DNA from: Paraburkholderia panacisoli | GTDB taxonomy: Bacteria; Pseudomonadota; Gammaproteobacteria; Burkholderiales; Burkholderiaceae | DNA: 64,000 nucleotides | Direction: 5' to 3' | Assembly: GCF_008369935.1 (NCBI RefSeq) | Contig: NZ_VTUZ01000009.1 | Span: 62,001-126,000 of the forward strand | Part shown: piece by piece, positions 17,814 through 26,328 of the stretch | How the letters are laid out: the number at the start of each line of letters is the position of its first letter | How positions within the stretch are numbered: the stretch's first letter is position 1 | The notes under the pieces: model-generated | What the model was told of the DNA's origin: nothing | Seen by the model: only the letters and a program-made list of their open reading frames with translations | The model's database searches: none | Translations under genes and position numbers: made by a program

Positions 17814-18101
17814 ATGAACAGAAAAAAGATCGTTGCCGCTGTACTCGTAGGCGTCTGCTACGCCAACGCTGCGTTTGCGCAGAGCGTTGCCCCAAGTGGC
17901 GTGCAAAGAAGCGACCAATCAGCCAAGGCCCCGTCGAATTCAGACCCGCAGACCAGTCCTTCAGCTACGAACAAAAATAAGCATCATCGGACGCATTTTG
18001 GCACCCGAAAGAGCGACGCTTCTCAATCGAAGCCCAAGCTCAAGCCAGACTATCCCTGTCAGAACCTTCACGTTAAGTCAGAAAATTGCCCGCCAGCATA
18101 G
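17814..18101 (+). CDS. Small secreted protein, unknown
   Basis: 95 residues with a clear Sec signal: MNRKKIVAAVLVGVCYANAA then FAQS, cleavage after AFA. The mature part is about 70 residues, polar, rich in Ser, Lys, Gln, Pro and His, with no secondary structure evident, and ends with two cysteines (YPCQNLHVKSENCPPA) that could form a disulfide. No family recognised. ATG at 17814 with weak upstream site. Stands alone between XapX copy 2 and the leftward paralogous pair. Confidence 0.6.
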   Translation: MNRKKIVAAVLVGVCYANAAFAQSVAPSGVQRSDQSAKAPSNSDPQTSPSATNKNKHHRTHFGTRKSDASQSKPKLKPDYPCQNLHVKSENCPPA

Positions 18102-18293
18102 AGGAAGATCCAAGGCGAGTGTGCGCAGCGCGTCGGCACGTGACTTGTTTCTTCCTTCGACGTCGCGCATCGTCGCGACACGATGTGCCCTGATACGCGT
18201 TGGCGCAAAACGGTTCGCTAACGACCCGGTCAAGGCATCGGACTGCGCCTTTGCGAACACCCGTCGTTTGAGTACTCTCGCAGAGCGCGACGC

Positions 18294-18695
18294 TCAGGCT
18301 GTGGCCAGTTCGCACCCGGCAGTGTCATCGACAAAACCGTGCTCGCGTCCCAGCCGCTCAAGCCGAGACGGCCAGTCACTTACCGCGCAACCGTCGTGAA
18401 TGTCCTCGAGCTCGATCAACAGGTCGATCAATGGCCTCGACCGGACATTGACCCCTGACGCTGCGAGGGCCTGAAGCAGAGGACTGTCGGGATAGTTTTG
18501 AAAGTACGATATGCCTAGCTGTTCCAGTGCCGGATGGTAGTACTCCTCCCGAATCAGGCAGCCAATCGCACACTTGCGTCCCTGGTACCCGCGCAAACAG
18601 CATGATCCGGTTTCATCTTCTGACACCGCTTGCTGCGCGAGCATATGGCATCGTACGCGTTCGAATATTGCACAATCGTCCAACATGGCACTCAC
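18294..18695 (-). CDS. Small protein of the CxIG/HD paralogue pair, second gene
   Basis: 133 residues, soluble, no known domain. Motifs shared with its upstream neighbour: RGYQGRKCAIGCLI near 37-50, YYHPALEQLGI, and a C-terminal LEDIHDGCAVSDWPSRLERL. Comparable CAIGCLI and IHD patterns occur, as far as I recall, in uncharacterised phage and bacterial proteins; no function is known to me. Start is GTG at 18695 in a 4-base GTGA overlap with the upstream stop (18692), so coupled; an ATG at 18686 is an alternative. Confidence 0.65.
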   Translation of the reverse strand: MSAMLDDCAIFERVRCHMLAQQAVSEDETGSCCLRGYQGRKCAIGCLIREEYYHPALEQLGISYFQNYPDSPLLQALAASGVNVRSRPLIDLLIELEDIHDGCAVSDWPSRLERLGREHGFVDDTAGCELATA

Positions 18696-19117
18696 CCTTC
18701 AATCAAGGCATCTCGCGTTGCAATATCGAACTCGCGCGCAATCGAGCGCAGCCGGTCATTCCATTCCCAGACGCCGAACGCGTCATGCACGTTTTGCAGG
18801 CAACTCAGCAGCCGCACCGTGCGGGCGTCGTCGATATCGATGCGTGCCCGGCGAAGCGCCTTTCTAAGCGCCACAACACCAGTATTCATCCAGGCGGGAA
18901 TCTCATTGCCCAGCTTGCCGATAAAGCGCACCGGCACGCCTTCCATCGCCGTGGTGTAGTCACGTAGCGCAATGAAGCCCCCAATCGGACAACCACCGCA
19001 TGCACCGCGATATGCCCCTCCGCCACGAGGGAGTAACGCCGAGCGACGTTGCGAATTCAGGTGAGCGACCGCGAAGTCGAAAATCTCCTGGTGTGATCGA
19101 AACACTACGCGTTTCAT
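18692..19117 (-). CDS. Small protein of the CxIG/HD paralogue pair, first gene
   Basis: 141 residues from the ATG at 19117 (MKRVVFRSHQEIFDFAVAHL); GGAGCC-like site lies upstream and earlier in-frame codons give an Arg-rich, unlikely extension. Aligns with the next gene: YRGACGGCPIGGFIALRDYT against RGYQGRKCAIGCLIREEYY, and LLSCLQNVHDAFGVWEWNDR against LLIELEDIHDGCAVSDWPSR. So these are tandem, highly diverged paralogues. Soluble, Cys in CPIG conserved. Function unknown. Confidence 0.65.
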   Translation of the reverse strand: MKRVVFRSHQEIFDFAVAHLNSQRRSALLPRGGGAYRGACGGCPIGGFIALRDYTTAMEGVPVRFIGKLGNEIPAWMNTGVVALRKALRRARIDIDDARTVRLLSCLQNVHDAFGVWEWNDRLRSIAREFDIATRDALIEG

Positions 19118-19627
19118 TTGAGGCTCCTTGAGAGCGGGGGATCGGCCACGTGCATCACGCGTGCGGCGTTTAAACCTCGTGCGCCGCTTGCGCGCCCTTT
19201 GACACGTAAACAACCGAACCACGGCTCCTATTCCCTGACGCTGCGTCGAATGCAGCCGGCGCCACGCATCGCGTTTCACCAGAGGTGAGTGCCAATTTCT
19301 GGAATGTTTCCGCTTTCGCGGGACAGGCGGTACGCGGTGTCGCTTGCCGATCCGCGATCAGGTACGACGTTCCTGGCCCAAAGATCGTCGCAGGCCAGCG
19401 CAAGGGCTGGTCCAATCCTTACTCGCCGGCCCAAAAGGGGAAGCCGTTGCGGATCGCCAGCAAGCTCGGCGGGCGAACGTTCGTTGCATGAGGGGAGCGG
19501 ATGTTCGATGTCCATCCGATAGCGCGGGCAAATGACCGTGACTGGCCACACCCGGAAGCTCGGCGCCAAAGCAAAGTCGCCCGACGCGGCTCCGCGTCGA
19601 ACTCGTGCGGGCCGTCGCTGTTTTACC
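19118..19627. other. Intergenic, no convincing gene
   Basis: 510 bases. A 68-codon + frame at 19285-19491 (GTG start, ending KLGGRTFVA) has fair third-position GC, but no real ribosome site and no family resemblance. Left unannotated. Confidence 0.35.
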
Positions 19628-20224
19628 TCAGAGGAATGGCGAAATATTCGTCATTGCGCGCGTCACGTAAGTCTCCTTCTCCCCCACTGGCGCGACATAG
19701 TGAATCGCGCTGCGTGCAGCCTCGACGCCCTCCAGACGCGCAATGAGCCAGGCAGCCAGATACTGCGATGACAGGCACCCGCCGGCGGTCGCGACGTTTC
19801 GCCTGGCCACGAACGGCTGGTTGAGCACAGCCACACCGGCCTCTTCGACCCACGGCTTCGTTGTCAGGTCCGTGCAGGCGGGAACGCCGTCCAGCAGACC
19901 CAGCTTCGCAAGTATCAGCGTGCCCGAGCATTGCGCGCCCAGCAACTGGCGCGTCGGATCAAGCTTTAGCTGCGACATCAATGCGGCATCCGCGACGACG
20001 TCCCGGGTCTGTATCCCGCTGCCGACCAGCACCGCGTCGGCGTCGCATGCGTCCTTCAGCGACGCTTGCGCTTCCATCACCACGCCGTTCATCGAACGCA
20101 CTTTAGCCGCCGGACTGGCTATCGAGACCCGCCAGTCGGGCCTTTTGACCCGGCTAAGAATGTTGAGCGCAATCAGCGAATCGAGTTCGTTGAAGCCTTC
20201 AAAGGTCAGGATGGCGATGTGCAT
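19628..20224 (-). CDS. DJ-1/PfpI family protein
   Basis: 198 residues of the DJ-1/PfpI glutamine-amidotransferase-like superfamily. Opening strand MHIAILTFEGFNELDSLIAL with Glu in the elbow region; nucleophile Cys in LLGAQCSGTLILAKLGLLDG; His after TTKPWVEEAG is replaced, so activity is uncertain. Divergent from the MocR regulator, 92 bases between starts, which suggests it is that regulator's target. GAGGACGCC lies before the ATG. Members include isonitrile hydratase and stress proteins; the exact role is not assignable. Confidence 0.85.
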   Translation of the reverse strand: MHIAILTFEGFNELDSLIALNILSRVKRPDWRVSIASPAAKVRSMNGVVMEAQASLKDACDADAVLVGSGIQTRDVVADAALMSQLKLDPTRQLLGAQCSGTLILAKLGLLDGVPACTDLTTKPWVEEAGVAVLNQPFVARRNVATAGGCLSSQYLAAWLIARLEGVEAARSAIHYVAPVGEKETYVTRAMTNISPFL

Positions 20225-20283
20225 GGCGTCCTCGTGTGTGGGTGGAGACGTTGTGTCACGCCATGGTAGGACCGATAATCAAT

Positions 20284-20299
20284 ACAATCAAATAATTGT
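20284..20299. promoter_or_regulatory. Inverted repeat ACAAT-N6-ATTGT between DJ-1 and MocR genes
   Basis: Short AT-rich inverted repeat in the 92-base divergent intergenic region, 18 bases before the MocR start. Position suits a MocR operator/promoter; the arms are only 5 bp, so the call is tentative. Confidence 0.3.
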
Positions 20300-20316
20300 C
20301 ATGGATACATTCAGGC

Positions 20317-21648
20317 ATGCCTCAGCCGCGCTACAAACAAGTGGTCGACCTCTTCGCGGCCGACATCCGTGCAGGCCGCCTGCGTCCCGGGACGCGTCTG
20401 CCAACGCATCGCGACCTGGCTGCTCGCGAAGGCCTGGCGCTGGTCACGGCCACGCGTGTCTACGCGGAACTGCAGGCGATGGGTTTGGTGAGCGGCGAAA
20501 CCGGCCGCGGCACCTTCGTCAAGGAGCCTCTTCCTGTCGGTCAAGGCATAGACCTGCATGGCTGGAGCGCGGACACAGTAGACCTGAGCTTCAACTATCC
20601 GTCTTCGCCGGGCCAGACTGACCTTCTCAGGGCGGCGCTGCGCCAGCTCGCGGCCGCAGGTGACCTGGAGTCACTGCTCCGATACCAGCCCCAAGGCGGG
20701 CGCGAGCACGAGCGGGCGACGGCGGCGCGCCACCTGGCCAGCCGGGGGCTGGCAGCAACGGTCGAAACGACATTGCTCGTGAGCGGCGCACAGCACGGGC
20801 TGACGACGACCGCCATGGCGTTGCTCGAGCCCGGCGACGTGGTGGCTGCGGACGCGCTGACTTATCCAGGATTCAAGCTGGCCGCCGAGGCCAATCGACT
20901 GGAGCTCGCGCCGATCCCGGCCGCCGGGAGCGGGCCCGACCTGGACGCTTTGGCGGACCTCTGCAAGCGACGTCGGGTGCGCGCCGTCTACGCGATGCCG
21001 ACACTGCACAATCCGCTCGGCTGGGTGATGAGTGCAAAGCGACGTCGGGAACTCGTCACCGTCGCCCGACAACATGGACTGATCCTGATCGAGGACGGGG
21101 CTTACGCATTCCTGGCTGAAGATGCTCCGCCTCCGTTGGCATCGCTTGCTCCGGAAACGACGGTTTATGTATCGAGCTTGTCGAAGAGTGTCGCGACAGG
21201 GCTGCGCGTCGGCTTCATCTGTGCACCGCGCGAATGGATTCCCAGGCTCGAACGGGCGATCCGGGCGACGACCTGGAACACCCCGGCGACCATGACGGCC
21301 ATCGCCTGCGGCTGGATGGAAGACGGCACGGTGGCCCGGCTTGAAGACGAGAAGCGGCGGGACGCCACGATGCGTCAGGGCCTTGCCGCCGAGATTCTGG
21401 GCAGGCTCGAGAGGATCAGCCATCCCGCGTCGTACTTCGTCTGGCTTCCTCTGCCGCAGGAGGTTCGCGCGGACGCGATCGCGATGGCGTTGATCCGCGA
21501 GCGGGTTTCAGTGTCGACAGCCCTGCCGTTCTCGACGTCGGCGCATGTGCCTCACGCCATTCGCCTGGCAATCGGCTCGGTCGATCTGGCCACGCTCAAG
21601 CGATCGCTGGAAACAGTGGCAAGAGTTATCGCCGCACATACCTATTGA
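20317..21648 (+). CDS. MocR-type regulator (GntR HTH plus aminotransferase domain)
   Basis: 443 residues. Winged helix about 1-70 (RYKQVVDLFAADIRAGRLRP, LPTHRDLAAREGLALVTATR), then a PLP-fold type I aminotransferase-like domain: SGAQHGLTTTAMALLEPGD, YAMPTLHNPLGWVMS, and PLP-Lys in VYVSSLSKSVATGLRVGFI. MocR proteins sense PLP or amino compounds and control neighbours. Start chosen as ATG 20317 (MPQPRYKQV); a TTG at 20296 is in frame but lies on the inverted repeat. Divergent from the DJ-1/PfpI gene, the likely target. Confidence 0.88.
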   Translation: MPQPRYKQVVDLFAADIRAGRLRPGTRLPTHRDLAAREGLALVTATRVYAELQAMGLVSGETGRGTFVKEPLPVGQGIDLHGWSADTVDLSFNYPSSPGQTDLLRAALRQLAAAGDLESLLRYQPQGGREHERATAARHLASRGLAATVETTLLVSGAQHGLTTTAMALLEPGDVVAADALTYPGFKLAAEANRLELAPIPAAGSGPDLDALADLCKRRRVRAVYAMPTLHNPLGWVMSAKRRRELVTVARQHGLILIEDGAYAFLAEDAPPPLASLAPETTVYVSSLSKSVATGLRVGFICAPREWIPRLERAIRATTWNTPATMTAIACGWMEDGTVARLEDEKRRDATMRQGLAAEILGRLERISHPASYFVWLPLPQEVRADAIAMALIRERVSVSTALPFSTSAHVPHAIRLAIGSVDLATLKRSLETVARVIAAHTY

Positions 21649-21911
21649 CCGGCAGTCGCGAGGGCGCAGGCCGACCGGCCGGAGTCGCGGGCAACGTCAG
21701 TTGCAGGGACTGTTTGCCCCATCCGCTCTTGATCAATCGCTGATCTTCCACCCGCACCGCTGAACTTCCAGGCTCCGCATCATGCGGAAGACCGCAACCT
21801 GAGCGGCCGGCCGAGTCGATCGCGAGCGGGACACTCAGAGCAGCGACGGCTCACTATTCCCCCAAGATTCTTCGCCTATCAAGTTTGTATCGCCGCAGTC
21901 GTTAGAGTGGC

Positions 21912-22088
21912 ATGAACATCGCACTGCCACCTATTCCCGACGCGCTTCTCCTGGAACTCAGCGCTGTCATTGCGACACTGGAAGTGATTCGCAAAGTGAA
22001 AGGCCCCGACCTGATCACGGGAGAGTTTGACGAATTGGGTAGTGAAGCGGCCAAACTCCTGGCGATGTTTGATGCTGGCTCCCTCTGA
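21912..22088 (+). CDS. Possible 58-residue small protein
   Basis: ATG at 21912 to TGA at 22086-22088. Sequence begins MNIALPPIPDALLLELSAVI and continues with ATLEVIRKVKGPDLITGEFD. It reads like a compact helical protein with balanced charge. The ribosome site (TTAGAGTGGC) is weak. No family known. It stands alone within a 1-kb gap otherwise without genes. Confidence 0.4.
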   Translation: MNIALPPIPDALLLELSAVIATLEVIRKVKGPDLITGEFDELGSEAAKLLAMFDAGSL

Positions 22089-22653
22089 CGCTCATTGGGT
22101 GTCGCACTGGACCAGGCGCCGCTGCGGAGCCTATGACAACGTTTGCGCAGTGGGCAAACGAACGGTGCGGTCCTCGCACATACCTACATTCGCGCAGTGA
22201 GAAACGGTCAACCTTGGCATTCACCGCTACGCGGTGTGCGAGTCGCGCAACGCAGAAGGCAGCATTACTTTCCGATCCTTACTTTTTCTTGCCACCCCAC
22301 ATCAGGATATACGCTTACGCGTTTCCCCCCGTTTTTCCAACTGCCATTCCGCCAGCTCCACGGTGAAATTCGACACTGTGCCCACGCGACAAGCCTCGCA
22401 AACGTTTAATCACTTTTAACTACATACTCCGAACTATCAGCAGTGACAGCCCGCGCGTGATAGATCGAAAAAAATTCGATAAGAATCGCTAAAGATTCTT
22501 TTTTGGTCGCCGTTAGAGCACTCACCGGCCCTCCCAGCTCGAAGTCCGAAGCAACCGTTGTTTCCCGGACAACAAAAGCATGGGATGCGGCTGGCCCATA
22601 CCGGGTCCTGGTCCTTCCCGGGAGAGTCCGTCTATCCGTTTACGGGGAATTAA
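22089..22653. promoter_or_regulatory. AT-richer leader upstream of the Tad operon
   Basis: 565 bases before flp, lower in GC than surroundings, with pyrimidine-rich runs around 22260-22340 and two tandem hairpins at 22464-22504. Most likely carries the Tad operon promoter and a long 5' leader; no confident -35/-10 or riboswitch fold was recognised. Confidence 0.45.
22464..22504. terminator. Tandem AT-rich hairpins, second followed by T-run
   Basis: ATCGAA-A5-TTCGAT (22464-22480) is followed directly by AAGAATC-GCTAAA-GATTCTT then TTTT (22481-22504). Could be an intrinsic terminator or attenuator in the flp leader, 150 bases before the pilin start, or a double operator. Confidence 0.4.
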
Positions 22654-22830
22654 ATGAGCAAACTTCTTAAAGCATTTGTTCGTGACGAGCGTGGCGTCAG
22701 CGCCATGGAATACGCCATTCTGGCCGGCATCATCGTCGTCGCACTGACGGCGATCGGCGGGACGTTCACCAGCGGCCTCAGCGGCATTTTCCTGAACCTG
22801 TTTTCCAAGGTCACCGCCGCAGCTGGCTGA
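22654..22830 (+). CDS. flp: Flp-type major pilin
   Basis: 58-residue prepilin of the Flp (type IVb) family. N-terminal leader MSKLLKAFVRDERG ends in Gly, then VSAMEYAILAGIIVVALTAI: cleavage after Gly14 puts Glu at +5 and Tyr at +6, the Flp hallmark. One hydrophobic helix, short polar tail. The gene is short and easily missed. First gene of the Tad operon; the next is the prepilin peptidase expected to cleave it. Uncertain only in whether it is the sole pilin; no second Flp gene is in the window. Confidence 0.93.
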   Translation: MSKLLKAFVRDERGVSAMEYAILAGIIVVALTAIGGTFTSGLSGIFLNLFSKVTAAAG

Positions 22831-22906
22831 TCGATCGAGCTCGAGGTCTGGGTCTTCCTAGTCCAGACCTCCGTTTTGCCTAACCCGATTCGATACCGAG
22901 TTCATC

Positions 22907-23416
22907 GTGCACGTACTGTCTCTCGCCATTCGTCTCGCCGCGCTAGGTGCCTTACTCTGGCTAGCGATCGTCGACATTCGTTCACGGCGCCTGCCGACCC
23001 GCATCGTGCTGGCAATCGGTGCGCTGTTCTTCCTGGACGCGGCAATGATTCGCCTGACCCTCGACCAGGTGATCGTCCACCTCGCGTTGGCACTCGGGGT
23101 CTTCGTGGTTTGCGCGGCGTTGTTCGCAGCAAAGATGGTGGGCGGCGGCGACGCAAAACTTGCCTCGGTCATCTTCCTGTGGGTCGGCGTGAGTCTCGCG
23201 CTACCGGCCCTGACATTGATTTCAATGATCGGGACAGTGGTGTCCCTGATCAGTCTTGCCACGCGAAACATGAATTCGGATCAGCGTTCGTGGCCGTTGC
23301 GAGCGCTAGCGATGTTTTCAGGCGCGCGCGGCGTCCCCTACGGCGTAGCCCTCGCGTTTGGAGGCGGTCTGGCGATTGTGCTCCCGGCCGTGTTGCCCCT
23401 GATTGCAAAGCGATAG
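22907..23416 (+). CDS. cpaA: Prepilin peptidase, TadV/CpaA type
   Basis: Inner-membrane aspartyl protease (A24) that cleaves Flp, TadE and TadF leaders. 169 residues, five to six helices. Catalytic Asp residues are in LWLAIVDIRSRRLP and in KMVGGGDAKLASV. Starts with GTG at 22907. 76 bases after flp. The small A24 form without the N-methylation domain is usual for Tad loci. Confidence 0.9.
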   Translation: MHVLSLAIRLAALGALLWLAIVDIRSRRLPTRIVLAIGALFFLDAAMIRLTLDQVIVHLALALGVFVVCAALFAAKMVGGGDAKLASVIFLWVGVSLALPALTLISMIGTVVSLISLATRNMNSDQRSWPLRALAMFSGARGVPYGVALAFGGGLAIVLPAVLPLIAKR

Positions 23417-23428
23417 GACGTCGCCCCC

Positions 23429-24373
23429 ATGTCAAATGTCATCAAATTCGCCGTGATCATCGTCGGGGCACTGCTGATCGCCCTGATCGTGCGCGTGGTG
23501 ATCGCGAGCGGTTCGCATCCGTCGAAGCCGGTTGTCGACACGCAAAAGGTGTTGGTCAGTGCCGCCGACCTGCCGCAAGGCCTGCTACTGCGCGACGAGG
23601 ATCTCGGCTGGAAGGCGGTGCCTGTCGCGGATGTGCCGCCGGGCGCCATCGTTGCCGGCGCGCCGGACGCGCTGGAACTGAAGGGCGCGTTGCTGCGGCA
23701 TGCGGCGGCCAGCGGCACGGTACTCGTGGCCGAGGACGTGATCCTGCCGAGCGCACCCGGCTTTCTCGCGGCGACGCTCAAGCCCGAAATGCGCGCCGTG
23801 TCGGTGGCGGTCGACGACGTGTCCGGCAACGCCGGTCTGATCCAGCCGGGCGATTACGTGGACCTGCTGCTGACGCAGCAAATGGATCGCCGCACCGATT
23901 CGCCTGACCTCGCGGTGTCGAGCGAAACCGTCGTCGAACACGTGCGGGTCCTCGCGGTCGGGTCGGAAATCAAGCGGCCCAAGAACGGCGACGCTCCCGA
24001 TGTCATCGGCAACCGTGCCCGCACGGTCACGCTGGAAGTCACGCCCCGGATGGGTGAAGTCGTGTCCGTCGCGGCACGCCTCGGCAGCCTGTCGCTCGCG
24101 TTGCGCAGTTTCGCGACGGCTTCGCGCGACCCTGCGGCATCGATGCCGGCGTCCGCCGCACAGCCCGCGCCGGTTTGGGCAGGCGACATCTCACGCGCCG
24201 TGCGCGAACTGCCGCGCACGCGCGCGGTCCAGGTCGCCGCCGCCGCGCCCGCACCTGTGATGGCGCGGCCGGTCACGATCTATAGAGGCTCCGAGAAGTC
24301 GGAAGCGACAGCGGGGATGACGACGGCAAGCGACGGCGCGCCGCCGCTGCCTTCGATCCCCACGGCGCGCTAG
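23429..24373 (+). CDS. cpaB: Flp pilus assembly protein CpaB/RcpC
   Basis: 314 residues. N-terminal membrane helix (IKFAVIIVGALLIALIVRVV), then a SAF-type domain about 36-100 (KVLVSAADLPQGLLLRDEDL) and the RcpC domain (RAVSVAVDDVSGNAGLIQPG, DYVDLLL). Proline- and alanine-rich C-tail. Periplasmic; helps form or gate the secretin channel. 12 bases after the peptidase. Followed by the secretin, as in other Tad operons. Confidence 0.92.
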   Translation: MSNVIKFAVIIVGALLIALIVRVVIASGSHPSKPVVDTQKVLVSAADLPQGLLLRDEDLGWKAVPVADVPPGAIVAGAPDALELKGALLRHAAASGTVLVAEDVILPSAPGFLAATLKPEMRAVSVAVDDVSGNAGLIQPGDYVDLLLTQQMDRRTDSPDLAVSSETVVEHVRVLAVGSEIKRPKNGDAPDVIGNRARTVTLEVTPRMGEVVSVAARLGSLSLALRSFATASRDPAASMPASAAQPAPVWAGDISRAVRELPRTRAVQVAAAAPAPVMARPVTIYRGSEKSEATAGMTTASDGAPPLPSIPTAR

Positions 24374-24422
24374 TACCGTTCAAACCGCTTGCCCGGTCCA
24401 TTCCCTGGATAGAGAACGTCAA

Positions 24423-25904
24423 ATGCAGTTCAGTCCGATTCGCAAAGCAGCATGGGTGATGGCTTGGGCGGTGTTCTCCGCCGCACCGGCTCTCGCAACT
24501 TCCCCAAAGGCGATCAAGGCGCCCGTCGCTTCGTCGCACAACGCGGTGATCCGGGCCAACTCCGTGACGACCGCGGGCCCATCGGACGCGAGTTCGGCGC
24601 CCCTGAACATCGCCGCGGGCAAAGGCACGCTGATCCGCTTGAGCCAGAACGCCGGCTCGGTTTTCGTGGCCGACCCGACGGTCGCGGACGTGCACGTCCC
24701 CTCGCCGATGGCCGTGTTCGTGCTCGGCAAGAAGACCGGTACGACGACCCTCTACGTGCTGGGCGCGAACAACAAGACGCTGGTGCAGCGCACGGTGGTG
24801 GTCGGGCGAGACATGGACGGCCTGCACAGCATGATCGCCGCTCGCTTTCCCAATATGAAAGTCCGACTGAGCACGAGCCAAGGCTCGTTGCAGGTTTCTG
24901 GCGACGCGCCCAATCCGACCGACGCCGATGCCGTCGTCCAGGCCGTCACGCCCTATCTGACGGAAAAGGAAGTACTGGTCAACCGCATGACGATCGATCG
25001 CCCGCTACAGGTTCAGTTGCGCGTGCGTATCACCGAGGTGGACCGCAACGTCACGCAGCAGCTCGGCATCAACTGGCAGGCGATGGGCAATGCGGTCGGC
25101 AATTTCTACGGCGGCATCTTCAGCGGGCGTCCGATTTATAACCTGTCACAACCCATCGTGGGGCCCAATGGACAGACGACCTTTCCGGTCAATCTTCCGA
25201 GCAACAACGCGTTTTCATTGTTCGGCCAGTTCAAGACCAACAACGTCAATATTCAGGCGCTCGTCGATGCGTTGAACCAGGAAGGCCTGCTGACCGTTCT
25301 CGCGGAGCCGAATCTCGTGGCTATGTCCGGGCAGACGGCCAGCTTTCTTGCTGGTGGCGAATTCCCGATTCCGGTGTCGCAAACCAATGGCGCCATCTCC
25401 GTCGAGTTCAAGCAGTTCGGCGTAAAGCTCGACTTCACGCCCACCGTCCTGCACGACCGCCGCATCAGTCTGAAGGTGCGCCCGGAAGTGAGCCAGATCG
25501 ACACGTCGGTGAGCGTGACGACCGGCGGCATCACGGTGCCGGGCCTGAGCGTGCGCCGCGCGGATACGACCGTCGAACTGGGAAGCGGTCAGAGCTTCGC
25601 GATCGGCGGCCTGTTGCAAAGCAATACCACCGACATCATTTCGCAGGTTCCGGGCGTGGGTTCCATTCCGATCCTCGGCAAGCTGTTCTCATCGACGAAC
25701 TATCAGAACAACAAAACCGAACTGGTGATCATGGTGACGCCGTACCTGGTCGAGCCGACCGATCCATCGAGACTTCGCACGCCGCTGGAATCGCTGATGT
25801 CACCGAGCACCGACATCGAATACAGCTACGGCCACCAGCCCGGCGACGCAACTTCCGCGTCCAGCCAACCGCGTCTCGTCGGCGCGGCCGGATACGTCTA
25901 TTGA
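24423..25904 (+). CDS. cpaC: Tad secretin (CpaC/RcpA)
   Basis: Outer-membrane ring protein of 493 residues. Signal about 1-24 (MAWAVFSAAPALA). Pilus-specific N-domain about 60-130 (GKGTLIRLSQNAGSVFVADP, GKKTGTTTLYVLGA), a BON-like segment about 135-190 (ARFPNMKVRLSTSQGSLQVS), then the secretin domain from about 240 (LVDALNQEGLLTVLAEPNLV, GQTASFLAGGEFPIPV, VPGVGSIPILGKLF). Complete. Forms the pilus exit pore. Confidence 0.94.
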   Translation: MQFSPIRKAAWVMAWAVFSAAPALATSPKAIKAPVASSHNAVIRANSVTTAGPSDASSAPLNIAAGKGTLIRLSQNAGSVFVADPTVADVHVPSPMAVFVLGKKTGTTTLYVLGANNKTLVQRTVVVGRDMDGLHSMIAARFPNMKVRLSTSQGSLQVSGDAPNPTDADAVVQAVTPYLTEKEVLVNRMTIDRPLQVQLRVRITEVDRNVTQQLGINWQAMGNAVGNFYGGIFSGRPIYNLSQPIVGPNGQTTFPVNLPSNNAFSLFGQFKTNNVNIQALVDALNQEGLLTVLAEPNLVAMSGQTASFLAGGEFPIPVSQTNGAISVEFKQFGVKLDFTPTVLHDRRISLKVRPEVSQIDTSVSVTTGGITVPGLSVRRADTTVELGSGQSFAIGGLLQSNTTDIISQVPGVGSIPILGKLFSSTNYQNNKTELVIMVTPYLVEPTDPSRLRTPLESLMSPSTDIEYSYGHQPGDATSASSQPRLVGAAGYVY

Positions 25905-25926
25905 GCCGCTTATCGAGCCTGACATC

Positions 25927-26301
25927 ATGAAAACGCTGCGTCTTCTCACGCTCCTGCTTGCCTGCCTCGTGGCGGCAAGTGTCAGCGGCTGCTTCAAGCC
26001 GCCGATCGGCATGCCCGATCAGACGACGATCGGCTTCGACGGCCACTCCGCGTTGCCGCCCGATTGCGCGAGCCTCTCGCGCCCCTCGCTATTGACGGAC
26101 GCGGGCTGGCGTCGTCCGAGCATGGAATGGGGATGCGCGACCTACACCAATCTCGCGGCGCAGGTCGCCAATCCGCAGGACCTCGTCAAGCCGCAGCCGC
26201 TCGGCCCGGCCGATGCCGCGGTCGCGGCAAGCTCGGTGCATCGCTATGAGACCGGTCATGTGATTCCACTCGACAACGGCACGTCACGCAATTCCAAATG
26301 A
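25927..26301 (+). CDS. CpaD-like pilus lipoprotein
   Basis: 124 residues with a lipoprotein signal: LLLACLVAASVSGC, so Cys is likely lipidated. Contains the CpaD-type PSMEWGCATYTNLAAQVANP and ends polar. Periplasmic side, thought to assist secretin assembly in Caulobacter-like systems; shorter than CpaD of Caulobacter as I recall. Between the secretin and CpaE, the expected place. Functional role inferred from position and motif. Confidence 0.8.
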   Translation: MKTLRLLTLLLACLVAASVSGCFKPPIGMPDQTTIGFDGHSALPPDCASLSRPSLLTDAGWRRPSMEWGCATYTNLAAQVANPQDLVKPQPLGPADAAVAASSVHRYETGHVIPLDNGTSRNSK

Positions 26302-26328
26302 CGCGAGCCACACTCACCGAAGAACGCC

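Noticed and set aside
19285..19491. 68-codon + frame (GTG start)
   Set aside because: No ribosome site, no likeness, overlapped by frames of equal quality on the other strand.
22505..22653. c-di-GMP riboswitch before flp
   Set aside because: No GEMM core or tetraloop-receptor pattern could be identified by eye.
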